A stretch of DNA of 64,000 nucleotides from Leucobacter sp. wl10 (lineage in GTDB: Bacteria; Actinomycetota; Actinomycetes; Actinomycetales; Microbacteriaceae), in contig NZ_KZ983992.1 in assembly GCF_003569785.1 (NCBI RefSeq), positions 123,080-187,079 of the forward strand. The letters run 5' to 3'. Under the pieces are notes generated by a model. It was not told the DNA's origin. It did no database searches and saw nothing but the letters and a program-made list of their open reading frames with translations. Positions 1-6,364 of this stretch are shown in pieces. Both the position numbers and the translations under genes were made by a program. Every line of letters starts with the position of its first letter. Position 1 is the first letter of the stretch.

Positions 1-77
1 AGGAGGTGTGCGCCCGCATCGCCGCCAATACGGAGCGGGTCTACGGCCCGTGGGATCCGGAAGGCGTCGATGCCTGA
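1..77 (+). CDS. C-terminal tail of a probable TatD-family DNase (cut by the window start)
   Basis: Only the last 24 codons are visible, read from position 3 to a TGA at 75-77. The tail contains ARIAANTERVYG, which resembles the end of TatD-type metal-dependent hydrolases, where a helix with N-T-x-R-x-(F/Y)-G closes the TIM barrel. In Actinobacteria tatD commonly precedes rsmA, and here the stop overlaps the rsmA start by 8 bp, suggesting translational coupling. The catalytic His/Asp residues lie outside the window, so the assignment rests on a short tail plus gene order. Confidence 0.5.
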   Translation, partial: EVCARIAANTERVYGPWDPEGVDA

Positions 78-1026
78 GCCCGGCCCGGCGGGGCCGGCGC
101 GGCGCGCGCGCGGGAGCGATGCGCTCCCGCCCGAGCGATCCGCACTGCTCGGGCCCGCCGAGGTGCGCGGGCTGGCGGAGCGCCTCGGCGTGTCGCCCAC
201 CAAGAAGCTCGGCCAGAACTTCGTGATCGACCCCAACACGGTGCGCAAGATCGTGCGCCTCGCCGGGGTCGCCGCGGGCGACCGCGTCATCGAGGTCGGG
301 CCCGGGCTCGGATCGCTCACGCTCGGCCTCACCGAGGCGGGCGCCGACGTGACGGCTGTGGAGATCGATCACCGTCTGGCGGCGGAGCTGCCGCTGACCG
401 CGCGCGCGATGCAGCCGGAGATCTTCGCCGATCCGGACGCGCCCCGTCTGCGGGTGATGCGCAGCGACGCCCTGGAGCTCTCGGCGGAGCAGCTCGAGGG
501 ACTGCCCGCGGCACCCGAGGTGATGGTCGCGAACCTGCCCTACAACGTGTCGGTGCCGATCCTCATGCACCTGCTCGAGCTCGTCCCCGAGCTGCGCCGC
601 GGCCTCGTGATGGTCCAGTCCGAGGTCGGCCACCGTATCGCGGCCGCGCCGGGGTCGAAGGAGTACGGGGTGCCGAGCGCGAAGGCCGCCTGGTACGGGG
701 AGTGGCGGATCGCGGGGACGGTGAGCCGCCGCATCTTCTGGCCGGTGCCCGGCGTCGACTCGGTGCTGGTCGGTTACGAGCGGCTCGCGGAGCCGCGCGG
801 CGACGAGCGGGAGCGGCGCCTCGCCTTCGAGTTGGTCAATGCCGCCTTCGCGCAGCGCCGCAAGATGCTGCGGCAGGCGCTGCAGCCGGTGCTGGGCCCG
901 CTCGATCGCGCGGTCGCGGCGATCGAGCGGGCGGGGGTCGAGCCGACCGCGCGCGCCGAGCAGCTCGGCATCGCCGATTACCTGGCGATCGCCCGGAGCA
1001 GCGGCCGGGCCTCTTGGGACGAGTAG
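70..1026 (+). CDS. rsmA: 16S rRNA (adenine1518/1519-N6)-dimethyltransferase RsmA/KsgA
   Basis: Transfers four methyl groups from S-adenosylmethionine to two adjacent adenines in helix 45 of 16S rRNA, a late step in 30S subunit assembly. The 318-residue product shows the family motifs in order: KKLGQNF at 45-51, the SAM-binding EVGPGLG at 75-81, an acidic residue ending the next strand (VEID near 97-100), and the catalytic NLPY at 155-158. The N-terminus carries about 38 extra residues rich in Pro, Gly and Arg before the conserved core, so a shorter start is possible. ATG at 70 is preceded by a GGAAGG-type ribosome site and overlaps the upstream stop. ispE follows closely with its own promoter-like box. 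Confidence 0.95.
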   Translation: MPEPGPAGPARRARGSDALPPERSALLGPAEVRGLAERLGVSPTKKLGQNFVIDPNTVRKIVRLAGVAAGDRVIEVGPGLGSLTLGLTEAGADVTAVEIDHRLAAELPLTARAMQPEIFADPDAPRLRVMRSDALELSAEQLEGLPAAPEVMVANLPYNVSVPILMHLLELVPELRRGLVMVQSEVGHRIAAAPGSKEYGVPSAKAAWYGEWRIAGTVSRRIFWPVPGVDSVLVGYERLAEPRGDERERRLAFELVNAAFAQRRKMLRQALQPVLGPLDRAVAAIERAGVEPTARAEQLGIADYLAIARSSGRASWDE

Positions 1027-1050
1027 CGTCTTCGGGCTGCGGCGGTGCGC

Positions 1051-1056
1051 TAGCGT
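1051..1056 (+). promoter_or_regulatory. -10 box (TAGCGT) of a leaderless ispE promoter
   Basis: TAGCGT fits the actinobacterial -10 pattern TANNNT and ends 7 nt before the ispE ATG, so transcription would begin at or next to the start codon. No convincing -35 or Shine-Dalgarno is seen. Confidence 0.5.
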
Positions 1057-1063
1057 TGAGTGC

Positions 1064-1996
1064 ATGAGCACCAGGGGGATGCGATCGGTCACGGTGCGGG
1101 CGCCGGGCAAGATCAACGTGTTCTTCCGCGTCGGCGCTCCTCAGAGGGACGGGTACCACGAGGTGGCGTCGCTCTACCAGGCGGTCTCGCTGTTCGAGGA
1201 GGTGACGGCCGCCGCGGCCGAGGGCTTCTCGGTGCGCTTCACCGGCCCGATCGACGCGAGCGGGCTGCCGCTCGACGACAGCAACCTGGCGCTCGCCGCG
1301 GCCAGGCTGCTGGCCGAACGCACCGGCCACGCGGGCGGGGCGGCGCTGACGGTGTTCAAGCGGGTGCCGATCGCGGGTGGCATGGGCGGCGGATCCGCCG
1401 ACGCCGCCGCGACGCTCGTGGCCTGCGACGAGCTCTGGGGCACCGGTCTCGGCCGCTCGGGGCTGCTGCCGCTCGCCGCCGAGCTCGGCGCCGACGTGCC
1501 GTTCGCGCTGGAGGGGGGCACCGCCGTCGGCACGGGCCGCGGGGACGAGTTGAGCCCCGCCCTCGCCAAGGGCGTCTTCCACTGGGTGCTGGCGCTCTCC
1601 GACACGGGGCTCAGCACCCCCGTCGTCTACCGCGCGCTCGACGAGCACCGCGACGCGCACGTGCACGCACTCGGCCGTCAGCCGGACACCGTGAAGGTCG
1701 ACACCGCGGTGCTGCAGGCGGTGCGGGTGGGCGACGCCGGCTCCCTGGCCGAGGCCATGCACAACGACCTGCAGGTCGCGGCGCTCAAGCTGGCTCCCGA
1801 GCTGGCCGAGATGCTCGAGCTGGGAGAGTCGCGCGGGGCGCTGGCGGGCATCGTCTCGGGATCCGGCCCCACCGTGGCCTTCCTCGTCGGCAGCGCGCAG
1901 GCGGCCGCCGAGCTGCGCAGCGTGCTCGGCCGGGCGCGAGTGCGCGCGCTCACCGTGACCGGCCCGGTGCCAGGCGCCAGGGTGCTGGAGGGGTGA
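1064..1996 (+). CDS. ispE: 4-diphosphocytidyl-2-C-methyl-D-erythritol kinase IspE
   Basis: ATP-dependent GHMP-family kinase of the MEP isoprenoid pathway; it phosphorylates the 2-hydroxyl of CDP-methylerythritol in the cytosol. The product is 310 aa, a normal length. Visible motifs are APGKIN at 13-18 (catalytic Lys16), the glycine-rich phosphate loop [13 protein letters not shown] at 102-114, and the substrate-binding Asp in LGADVPF near 144. A third GHMP motif, GSGPTV, lies near the C-terminus. I chose ATG at 1064 because homology starts about ten residues later and because a TAGCGT box at 1051-1056 lies 7 nt upstream, the pattern of a leaderless transcript. The usual downstream neighbour in this lineage, the ABC-F gene, is displaced by about 2.2 kb of inserted-looking DNA. 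Confidence 0.95.
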   Translation: MSTRGMRSVTVRAPGKINVFFRVGAPQRDGYHEVASLYQAVSLFEEVTAAAAEGFSVRFTGPIDASGLPLDDSNLALAAARLLAERTGHAGGAALTVFKRVPIAGGMGGGSADAAATLVACDELWGTGLGRSGLLPLAAELGADVPFALEGGTAVGTGRGDELSPALAKGVFHWVLALSDTGLSTPVVYRALDEHRDAHVHALGRQPDTVKVDTAVLQAVRVGDAGSLAEAMHNDLQVAALKLAPELAEMLELGESRGALAGIVSGSGPTVAFLVGSAQAAAELRSVLGRARVRALTVTGPVPGARVLEG

Positions 1997-2092
1997 TCGC
2001 CGTCGCGGTCGCGCCGTCGGGAACGCATCCGCCGCGGCCAGGAGTAGCGGGTCTGCCCCGGTGCGGTACCCCGCAGGAGCGAGAAGATCCAG

Positions 2093-2128
2093 GTCGACAT
2101 CTGGTCCGACATCGCGTGCCCGTGGTGC
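2093..2128 (+). repeat. Left copy of a 36-bp direct repeat; orphan fragment of the frnE 5' end
   Basis: This segment matches 3095-3130 at 35 of 36 positions. Read in frame it encodes VDIWSDIACPWC, the active-site start of the FrnE-type oxidoreductase whose intact gene begins at 3077. After the CPWC codons the similarity ends and no frnE reading frame continues. The two copies bracket the vapBC-type module. The simplest reading is that this is a relic of the original frnE 5' end, or a duplication left when the module arrived. Confidence 0.8.
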
Positions 2129-2228
2129 AGGCGTACGACGCCGGGGGTTCTTGCGACGCGGGTGGAGCAGTCGTCGACTCTCGCGATGGGGCTCTCGGGT
2201 AACGAGGTTCTGGCGACGCGTCGTATGA

Positions 2229-2257
2229 GTGACAGCATTCTGTTGGAATGCTGTCAC
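2229..2257. promoter_or_regulatory. Perfect inverted repeat upstream of vapB, probable antitoxin operator
   Basis: Two perfect 12-bp arms (GTGACAGCATTC and its complement) at 2229-2240 and 2246-2257 flank a 5-nt spacer. The repeat ends directly before the ribosome site GGAGGG at 2258-2263. Ribbon-helix-helix antitoxins usually bind such palindromes, alone and with the toxin, to repress their own operon, so autoregulation is expected from the family; binding itself is inferred. Confidence 0.7.
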
Positions 2258-2270
2258 GGAGGGTTCTGAG

Positions 2271-2534
2271 GTGATCATCATGGCTGTTCTGACGGTGCGG
2301 AATGTGCCCGATGAAGTACATCGGGCACTGCGCGTGCGCGCAGCTGAGCACGGCCGCAGCGCAGAGGCTGAAGTGCGGGAGATTCTGCGCGCGGCAGTCG
2401 TGCCATCGCAACGGGTGCTGCTCGGCGACGCGCTCTCATCGCTCGGTCGAGACCTTGCGCTCACCGGGGGTGAGGTGGACGCGCTCGAGGCATCGCGCGA
2501 TCGTACCCCGGCAGAACCTCTGACCTTCCAGTGA
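2271..2534 (+). CDS. vapB: VapB/FitA-type ribbon-helix-helix antitoxin
   Basis: Small protein of about 87 aa whose first 50 residues resemble the FitA-like antitoxin family: a short beta strand (AVLTVRNVP) followed by helices with RVRAAEHGRSAEAEVREIL. The strand forms the DNA-binding dimer and the C-terminal tail would wrap around and neutralise the partner toxin. The start is either GTG 2271, 7 nt after GGAGGG, or ATG 2280, which begins nearer the homologous core; I prefer GTG because of spacing. The stop overlaps the vapC start by 4 bp (GTGA), the standard arrangement of a co-translated toxin-antitoxin pair. The segment reads less GC-rich than its neighbours, which suggests transfer. Confidence 0.85.
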   Translation: MIIMAVLTVRNVPDEVHRALRVRAAEHGRSAEAEVREILRAAVVPSQRVLLGDALSSLGRDLALTGGEVDALEASRDRTPAEPLTFQ

Positions 2535-2950
2535 TCGTCCTCGATACCAACGTCGTCTCCGAAGCGATGCGGCCCGAGCCGACGCCCGAGGTTGTGGGCT
2601 CGCTCAATGCGCAGTCCGCAGAGACGCTGTACCTTTCCAGCGTGACCTTTGCGGAGTTGCTCTTCGGTATCGGGGCGCTGCCTGCGGGGAGGCGGAAAGA
2701 CCGGCTCGCCAGCGCTCTCGACCGACTGCTGGGGCTGTTCCCCGGGCGGGTGCTCCCCTTCGATCAAGAAGCCGCGCGACGCTATGCGGAGATCGCGGTG
2801 ACGGCTCGGGCAGTCGGACGACCCATGCCCATGGCGCATGGCTACATAGCCGCGACTGCCGCAGTGCACGGCTTCGCCGTCGCCACCAGGAACGTTAAAG
2901 ACTTCACCGATACCGGCGTCGAGCTCATCGATCCCTGGACGCGTAGCTGA
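2531..2950 (+). CDS. vapC: VapC/FitB-type PIN-domain ribonuclease toxin, third acidic residue replaced by His
   Basis: PIN-domain protein of 139 aa. VapC toxins are Mg-dependent RNases, many cutting tRNA or rRNA loops. Asp5 (in VLDTNV), Glu42 (in FAELLFG) and Asp124 (in NVKDF) match three of the four acidic metal-binding positions. The fourth, normally Asp in a D-G-x-I-A-A type motif, is His103 here (MAHGYIAA). A CAT codon can arise from GAT by one base change, so the toxin may be weakened or inactive, or may bind metal differently. GTG 2531 gives the 4-bp overlap with vapB. Family membership is secure; activity is not. Confidence 0.87.
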   Translation: MIVLDTNVVSEAMRPEPTPEVVGSLNAQSAETLYLSSVTFAELLFGIGALPAGRRKDRLASALDRLLGLFPGRVLPFDQEAARRYAEIAVTARAVGRPMPMAHGYIAATAAVHGFAVATRNVKDFTDTGVELIDPWTRS

Positions 2951-3076
2951 CGCAAGCCAGAAGTGATCTCCAAGAGCTCGCATGGTGTCGCCACATGTCG
3001 TCGCCGATCTTCTGTAGGTCGACAGAGAGATGAAATTTCTCGGAATACCAAGGGTCTTCTGGTAGTTCTATCGATC

Positions 3077-3751
3077 ATGTCAGCAACCATCAGAGTCGAC
3101 ATCTGGTCCGACATCGCCTGCCCGTGGTGCTACCTGGGCAAGCACCGTTTCGAGGCGGGCGTCGCCGCGTTCCGCGAGAGCCGCCCCGACGTCCAGGTGG
3201 AGGTGGAGGGGCACAGCTTCGAGCTGGCGCCCGACACCCCGCTCGACTTCGCGGGCAGCGAGGTCGACTTCCTCGTGAAGCACAAGGGGATGCCCGCCTC
3301 GCAGGTCGAGCAGATGCTCGGGCAGATGACGCAGCTGGGCGAGGCGGAGGGCGTGACGTTCGCGTTCGATCGCGTGCGGCACGCGAACACCGCCCGGGCG
3401 CACCGGATCCTGCACCTCGCCAAGGAGCACGGTGCACAGACGGCGCTGCAGGAGCGCCTGTTCCGGGCCTACTTCTCCGAGGGGGAGGACATGTCGGATC
3501 CCGAAACGCTCGTGCGGCTCGGCGCCGAGGCGGGCCTTGATCCGCACGCCGTGCGCGCGGCGCTCGACGACGAGGCGTACGGTGCGGCCGTCGAGCGGGA
3601 TATCGATCGCGCTCGCATGCTCGGCGTGAGCGGAGTACCGTTCTTCTTGATAGACCAGAAGTACGCCGTATCGGGCGCGCAGTCGGCCGAGGCCTTTGCC
3701 GAGGCTCTCGAGCAGGTGCTCGGGCTGCGCGAAGGCGCATCGAACCACTGA
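3077..3751 (+). CDS. DsbA/FrnE-family dithiol oxidoreductase
   Basis: Cytosolic thioredoxin-fold protein of 224 aa in the DsbA-like FrnE family (also annotated 2-hydroxychromene-2-carboxylate isomerase/DsbA). The redox motif CPWC is at 15-18 directly after the first strand (VDIWSDIA), an inserted helical domain fills the middle, and the cis-Pro loop GVSGVPFFLI lies near 175-184. There is no signal peptide. ATG 3077 is the first start consistent with the family; no good Shine-Dalgarno is visible. The region from 18 nt after the start is repeated at 2093-2128. The Cys-rich small ORF at 3772 starts 20 bp after the stop and is probably co-transcribed. FrnE proteins are linked to thiol and metal stress; the substrate here is unknown. 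Confidence 0.88.
   Translation: MSATIRVDIWSDIACPWCYLGKHRFEAGVAAFRESRPDVQVEVEGHSFELAPDTPLDFAGSEVDFLVKHKGMPASQVEQMLGQMTQLGEAEGVTFAFDRVRHANTARAHRILHLAKEHGAQTALQERLFRAYFSEGEDMSDPETLVRLGAEAGLDPHAVRAALDDEAYGAAVERDIDRARMLGVSGVPFFLIDQKYAVSGAQSAEAFAEALEQVLGLREGASNH
3095..3130 (+). repeat. Right copy of the 36-bp direct repeat, inside frnE codons 7-18
   Basis: Partner of 2093-2128, one mismatch in 36 bp (a third codon position, Ala). It lies inside the intact frnE reading frame. The copies enclose 966 bp carrying vapBC. Confidence 0.8.
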
Positions 3752-3771
3752 GGAACAACGGAGGAACACGG

Positions 3772-3924
3772 ATGAGCGAGAACACCAAGACCGAGACGAG
3801 CGATCTGAACGCCGACGCCGGCATCGCGTCCGCGGCGACGGCGGAGAGCGCCGAGATACTCAACCTGCTCGGCGACGCGGAGTCGGGCGGGTCGTGCTGC
3901 GGAGGATCCTGCCACAGCGCCTGA
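3772..3924 (+). CDS. 50-aa Cys-rich small protein of unknown function
   Basis: Short ORF with a strong ribosome site (GGAGG at 3760-3764, 7 nt before the ATG). The first 40 residues are acidic and Ser/Thr/Ala-rich with a short hydrophobic helix (EILNLLGDA). The C-terminus is GGSCCGGSCHSA, with three Cys and one His in a glycine-rich setting, suggestive of metal or thiol chemistry. It begins 20 bp after the FrnE-type oxidoreductase stop, so the two probably share a transcript and the tail could be a redox substrate or a metal-binding tag. I do not recognise a named family. The good ribosome site and the non-random Cys clustering support it being a real gene. Confidence 0.65.
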   Translation: MSENTKTETSDLNADAGIASAATAESAEILNLLGDAESGGSCCGGSCHSA

Positions 3925-3938
3925 CGGCAACCGGCCGC

Positions 3939-4187
3939 GTGCGCGAGGACGGGGTGCCGTCGGAGGTCGAGGGGCGACACGCCATCAGTTCCCCTCGGGA
4001 CCAACCTCGCGACGGCGTTTGGATCGCCGTGTCCGAGTTCGAGAGCGAACCCCGGATCGTTGCGCCGTGCAGCAGCCCGCAAGAGGCTGAAGACTTCTGC
4101 GAACAGCAGGGGGATCTCTTGGAGGATCTGGCGTACGCGTTCTCCCCGTTCGTCTACCGCTTCGGTGGCGGCTCGCGGCATACCTAG
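3939..4187 (+). CDS. Hypothetical small protein, start uncertain
   Basis: Open frame of up to 82 codons from GTG 3939, or 77 from GTG 3954, running to TAG at 4185-4187. The C-terminal 55 residues look protein-like: WIAVSEFESEPRIVAPCSS, then an acidic helix EAEDFCEQQGDLLEDLAYAFS and an aromatic end. The N-terminal part looks random. No strong ribosome site is present. It fills the gap between the Cys-rich ORF and the ABC-F promoter. No family is recognised; it may be a small conserved protein or chance. Confidence 0.35.
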   Translation: MREDGVPSEVEGRHAISSPRDQPRDGVWIAVSEFESEPRIVAPCSSPQEAEDFCEQQGDLLEDLAYAFSPFVYRFGGGSRHT

Positions 4188-4243
4188 CGCGTCCGCACGG
4201 CGCATCCGCGCCGCATGCGACGAGCCGAGGGCGCCGCGGAGCC

Positions 4244-4249
4244 TAGACT
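4244..4249 (+). promoter_or_regulatory. -10 box (TAGACT) of the ABC-F gene
   Basis: TAGACT ends 9 nt before the ATG at 4259, with GGAGGGG in between. Transcription would start within a few bases of the ATG, so the mRNA would have almost no leader and the purine tract could not act as a normal ribosome site. Confidence 0.45.
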
Positions 4250-4258
4250 GGAGGGGTT

Positions 4259-6043
4259 ATGGCGCATCTTCTGGGGGCCGAGGCCCTGCACTTGGAGTTT
4301 CCGACGCGCGCGGTCTTCGATTCGGTGACGCTCGGCGTGAGCGAGGGCGACCGCATCGGGATCGTGGGCCGGAACGGCGATGGCAAATCCTCGCTGCTGG
4401 CGACGCTGTCGGGCCGGATCGAGCCGGACTCCGGCCGGGTGACGCGGCGCGGTGGAGTGCGAATAGGCGTGCTCGATCAGTCCGACACCCTGGATGATGT
4501 CGCGACGGTCGGACACGCGATCGTCGGCGACCGGCCCGAGCACGAGTGGGCCGGCGACGCGAAGGTGCGCGACGTGATCGGAGGGCTCGTCTCGGACCTG
4601 CCCTGGGAGGCCAGGATCGGCACGCTCTCGGGCGGACAGCGGCGTAGGGTCGCGTTGGCGGCGCTGCTGGTCGGGGAGTGGGAGATCGTCGCCTTGGACG
4701 AGCCGACGAACCATCTCGACGTCGAGGGCATCTCGTGGCTGGCCGAGCACCTGAAGACGCGGTGGCCGCGGAATGCCGGAGGCCTTCTGGTCATCACGCA
4801 CGACCGCTGGTTTCTCGATGAGGTCGCGACCACCACCTGGGAGGTTCACGACCGGACTGTGGAGCCGTTCGAGGGCGGCTATGCCGCCTATGTGCTCCAG
4901 CGGGTCGAACGGGACCGGCAAGCCGCGGCGATCGAGGCGAAACGGCAGAACCTCATGCGGAAGGAGCTCGCCTGGCTGCGCCGCGGCGCGCCGGCTCGAA
5001 CGTCCAAACCGAAGTTCCGCATCGACGCCGCCAATCAGCTCATCGAAGACGTGCCGCCGCCCCGAGACCGCCTGGAGCTGTCTCGCCTCGCCGTGGCGCG
5101 TCTCGGCAAGGAGGTGATCGACCTGCTCGACACCTCGGTGTCGTTCGACGGCCGCGAGGTGCTGCGGGACGTCGAGTGGCGGATCGCGCCCGGTGAGCGC
5201 GCGGCGATCCTCGGCGCGAACGGCGCCGGCAAGTCCACGCTGCTCGGCCTCATCGCGGGAACCGTCGAGCCGACCGCAGGCCGGGTCAAGCGTGGCAAGA
5301 CGGTCAAGCTCGGAGTGCTCGACCAGCAGTTCCGCGAGCTGGAAGACATCGCCGGCGAGCGAGTGCGCGACGTGCTCGCCCGCACGAAGGCGAGCTACGT
5401 CGTCGACGGCAAGGAGCTCACGCCAGCGCAGCTGCTCGAACGGCTCGGCTTCGCCCGCGAGCACCTGTCCGCTCGGGTCGGAGAGCTCTCCGGCGGCCAG
5501 AAGCGGCGCCTGCAACTGCTCCTCGTGCTGCTGTCGGAACCGAACCTGATCGTGCTCGACGAGCCTTCGAACGACGTCGACACCGACATGCTCGCGGCGA
5601 TGGAGGACCTGTTCGACTCCTGGCCGGGAACGCTCGTCGTCGTCTCCCACGATCGCTATCTCGTGGAGCGGATCACCGACCAGCAGTACGCGATCATCGA
5701 CGGCGGGCTGCGGCATCTGCCCGGCGGGGTGGACGAGTATCTGCGGCTGCGGGACGCCGGCACCGGTGCGCCCCCGGCGGCCAAACCGGGCTCCGCACCC
5801 GTGCCGGATGGCTCAGGACTGTCGGGCGCGGATGAGCGCGCCGCGCGCAAGGAGCGCGCCGCGATCGAGCGGAAGCTGGAGCGGCTGGCCGAGCGCATCG
5901 CGAGCATCCACGAGCGGATGGCCGCTCACGATCAGAGCGACTACGAAGGCATCGGACGACTGAGCGACGAGTCGCGGGATGCCGAGGCGGAGACCGCTGC
6001 GCTGGAGGAACGCTGGTTCGAGCTGACAGCCCTCGTCGGCTGA
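4259..6043 (+). CDS. ABC-F family ATPase (Uup/EttA-like ribosome-associated factor)
   Basis: Soluble protein of 594 aa with two ATP-binding cassettes and no membrane segment, typical of ABC-F factors that act on the ribosomal E site or give antibiotic protection. Cassette 1 has Walker A GRNGDGKS at 37-44 (an Asp replaces the common Ala/Cys), signature LSGGQRRR near 124 and LDEPTNHLD near 146. Cassette 2 has GANGAGKST near 318-326, LSGGQKRR near 410 and LDEPSNDVD near 434. The linker (about 215-275) is basic. A Pro/Gly-rich tether leads to a C-terminal charged coiled coil at about 520-594, as in Uup-type members. Following rsmA and ispE at this locus is usual in Microbacteriaceae. Confidence 0.92.
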   Translation: MAHLLGAEALHLEFPTRAVFDSVTLGVSEGDRIGIVGRNGDGKSSLLATLSGRIEPDSGRVTRRGGVRIGVLDQSDTLDDVATVGHAIVGDRPEHEWAGDAKVRDVIGGLVSDLPWEARIGTLSGGQRRRVALAALLVGEWEIVALDEPTNHLDVEGISWLAEHLKTRWPRNAGGLLVITHDRWFLDEVATTTWEVHDRTVEPFEGGYAAYVLQRVERDRQAAAIEAKRQNLMRKELAWLRRGAPARTSKPKFRIDAANQLIEDVPPPRDRLELSRLAVARLGKEVIDLLDTSVSFDGREVLRDVEWRIAPGERAAILGANGAGKSTLLGLIAGTVEPTAGRVKRGKTVKLGVLDQQFRELEDIAGERVRDVLARTKASYVVDGKELTPAQLLERLGFAREHLSARVGELSGGQKRRLQLLLVLLSEPNLIVLDEPSNDVDTDMLAAMEDLFDSWPGTLVVVSHDRYLVERITDQQYAIIDGGLRHLPGGVDEYLRLRDAGTGAPPAAKPGSAPVPDGSGLSGADERAARKERAAIERKLERLAERIASIHERMAAHDQSDYEGIGRLSDESRDAEAETAALEERWFELTALVG

Positions 6044-6364
6044 CTCCCGAGGCCGATCCGGCGTGGACACCGGGTCCGGCGCGCCGCTAGACGGGCGCCT
6101 GGCGACCGGTCTGCTGCGCATCGCGGAGGGGCTCGCTCGCGGCCGCCGCCGGACGGGCGAACGGTGGCGAGAGAGCGCGTGCCGCGGTGTCCGCACCGGA
6201 GCGGGACCCGGCGAACGCCGCTGCGTGAAATCTCGGTGACCGTTCGGCGAACACCCCCGGGTGGGGTGACGGGCCGCCCTAGTGTCGGAGTCGTGCGCTT
6301 TCTGCTGCGTCACCGGCGGTCCCTCCCGCGGCCGTCGTCAGTACCCTCTGAGGAGAGAACACCG
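6044..6364. other. Intergenic region upstream of the large nucleotidase gene
   Basis: Gene-free stretch of 321 bp. It contains an 11-bp palindrome GTTCGGCGAAC at 6242-6252 and a TAGTGT box at 6280-6285 that could be a -10 element 80 bp before the ATG. The reading frame of the next gene stays open through part of this region, but that stretch is Arg/Pro-rich and lies upstream of a clear signal peptide, so I treat it as noncoding leader. No tRNA, riboswitch or repeat is recognised. Confidence 0.5.

Noticed and set aside
2083..2128. A second, full frnE gene at the left repeat
   Set aside because: Similarity stops after CPWC and the frame does not continue; only a fragment exists.
836..2983. Long open frame on the minus strand across ispE and vapBC
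   Set aside because: It is antisense to ispE, vapB and vapC, is very rich in Arg, Gly and Ala, and has no ribosome site or protein motif. Such frames are common in high-GC DNA.
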